The notes under the pieces were generated by a model, which worked only from the letters and a program-made list of their open reading frames with translations, searched no databases and was not told where the DNA came from. A DNA stretch of 64,000 nt from Staphylococcus durrellii (lineage in GTDB: Bacteria > Bacillota > Bacilli > Staphylococcales > Staphylococcaceae): contig NZ_JADIIO010000001.1 in NCBI RefSeq assembly GCF_015594545.1, forward strand, positions 806,001 to 870,000, read 5' to 3'. Both the position numbers and the translations under genes were made by a program. Positions within the stretch are counted from its first letter, which is position 1. Every line of letters starts with the position of its first letter. Positions 63,692-64,000 of this stretch are shown in pieces.

Positions 63692-64000
63692 TTACTTATG
63701 GAGTAACTGTTCTACAATCGAATCATAAACTGCTTTCCATAACTGTGAGTCCGTTTTATAACGATTAGTAATAATAGCATGAACTTCATTCGACTTCTCT
63801 TCATAGGAAGCATCATCTTTATTTGGCAAATTAGCGCGGCTTTCTTCAACGAATTTTTGTGCTTGTCTAGCACGTGGCCCCCATACCGTTTCTTGTTGGT
63901 ACTCATCGTTTAAAAAAACAAAGATTGGAATACTTCGCGCAGTCCCATTAGTTAAGTATTGATCAATTAAATTAGTATCATCATCGCGATGGAACACGCG
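63692..64000 (-). CDS. Thioredoxin-family protein (partial)
   Basis: The 3' part (about 102 codons) of a minus-strand gene whose start lies beyond the window. The stretch TNGTARSIPIFVFLNDEYQQ carries the cis-proline motif of thioredoxin folds (SIPIFVFL). A charged C-terminal extension (AQKFVEESRANLPNKDDASY) and a helical end follow. The active-site CxxC region would be upstream, outside the window. The function is not known. Confidence 0.7.
   Translation of the reverse strand, partial: RVFHRDDDTNLIDQYLTNGTARSIPIFVFLNDEYQQETVWGPRARQAQKFVEESRANLPNKDDASYEEKSNEVHAIITNRYKTDSQLWKAVYDSIVEQLLHK

Overview
This is a low-GC Firmicutes chromosome segment from a coagulase-negative Staphylococcus. The evidence is the gene order (murF, cshA, acpS, alr, mazEF, the sigB operon, an rRNA operon, the ilv-leu operon, the tsaE-tsaB-rimI-tsaD block, rex, scrBK, agr, sdrH-mroQ, groESL), the protein sequences and the 16S sequence. 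The form of AgrD, the 16S variable regions and the degenerate delta-toxin frame suggest the S. saprophyticus/S. cohnii group. That placement is an inference; no database was searched.

Layout. 1-13.4 kb: a murF fragment, the cshA RNA helicase (carrying a 60-bp in-frame tandem duplication), three PH-domain membrane proteins, acpS, alr, mazEF, rsbU-rsbV-rsbW-sigB, tex, and a sprT-like gene whose 3' end is frameshifted. 13.5-19.9 kb: an rRNA operon with two promoter candidates, tRNA-Leu(GAG), tRNA-Gly(UCC), a 131-bp leader duplication, 16S, 23S and 5S, followed by two 370-bp repeats that carry 5S fragments. 20.0-31.35 kb (minus strand): ilvD-ilvB-ilvH-ilvC-leuABCD-ilvA behind a leader-peptide attenuator and a candidate CodY site. 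31.5-34.6 kb: t6A tRNA-modification genes and a VOC protein. 34.8-38.7 kb (minus): a MutS-like ATPase and an ABC-F ATPase, separated by a cluster of four DnaA boxes. 38.8-43.9 kb: rex, a thiosulfate-uptake pair, and sucrose-6-phosphate hydrolase with fructokinase. 43.9-47.5 kb: the agr quorum-sensing locus (agrBDCA on minus, RNAIII on plus). 47.5-54.1 kb: a nitrilase-like hydrolase, a nitroreductase, an SdrH-like repeat protein, the MroQ-like protease, and groESL under CIRCE. 54.1-58.0 kb: an accessory, decaying stretch with at least three broken genes, a HAD phosphatase, a YxeA-family protein and an unknown gene. 58.0-64.0 kb: a DinB-like protein, an aminotransferase, a small Fst-type type I toxin-antitoxin module with a LexA-box-like palindrome over its promoter, a nickel/cobalt transporter, a PmtAB-like ABC pair, and a truncated thioredoxin-fold gene.

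How the genes work together. RsbU, RsbV and RsbW form the partner switch that frees sigma B, and a sigma-B-type promoter in front of rsbV would close a positive loop. AgrB and MroQ are both expected to act on AgrD, whose product signals through AgrC and AgrA to RNAIII. The ilv-leu enzymes make isoleucine, valine and leucine, and appear to be controlled by CodY and by translation of a leader peptide ending in a run of Ile, Leu and Val codons.

The strongest candidate for a little-described system is at 59,990-60,275. It combines a 31-residue membrane peptide, a hairpin that hides its ribosome-binding site, a convergent antisense RNA sharing the terminator, and direct repeats like those of par/Fst modules. 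A near-perfect LexA box sits at the toxin promoter, which predicts a DNA-damage-induced type I toxin.
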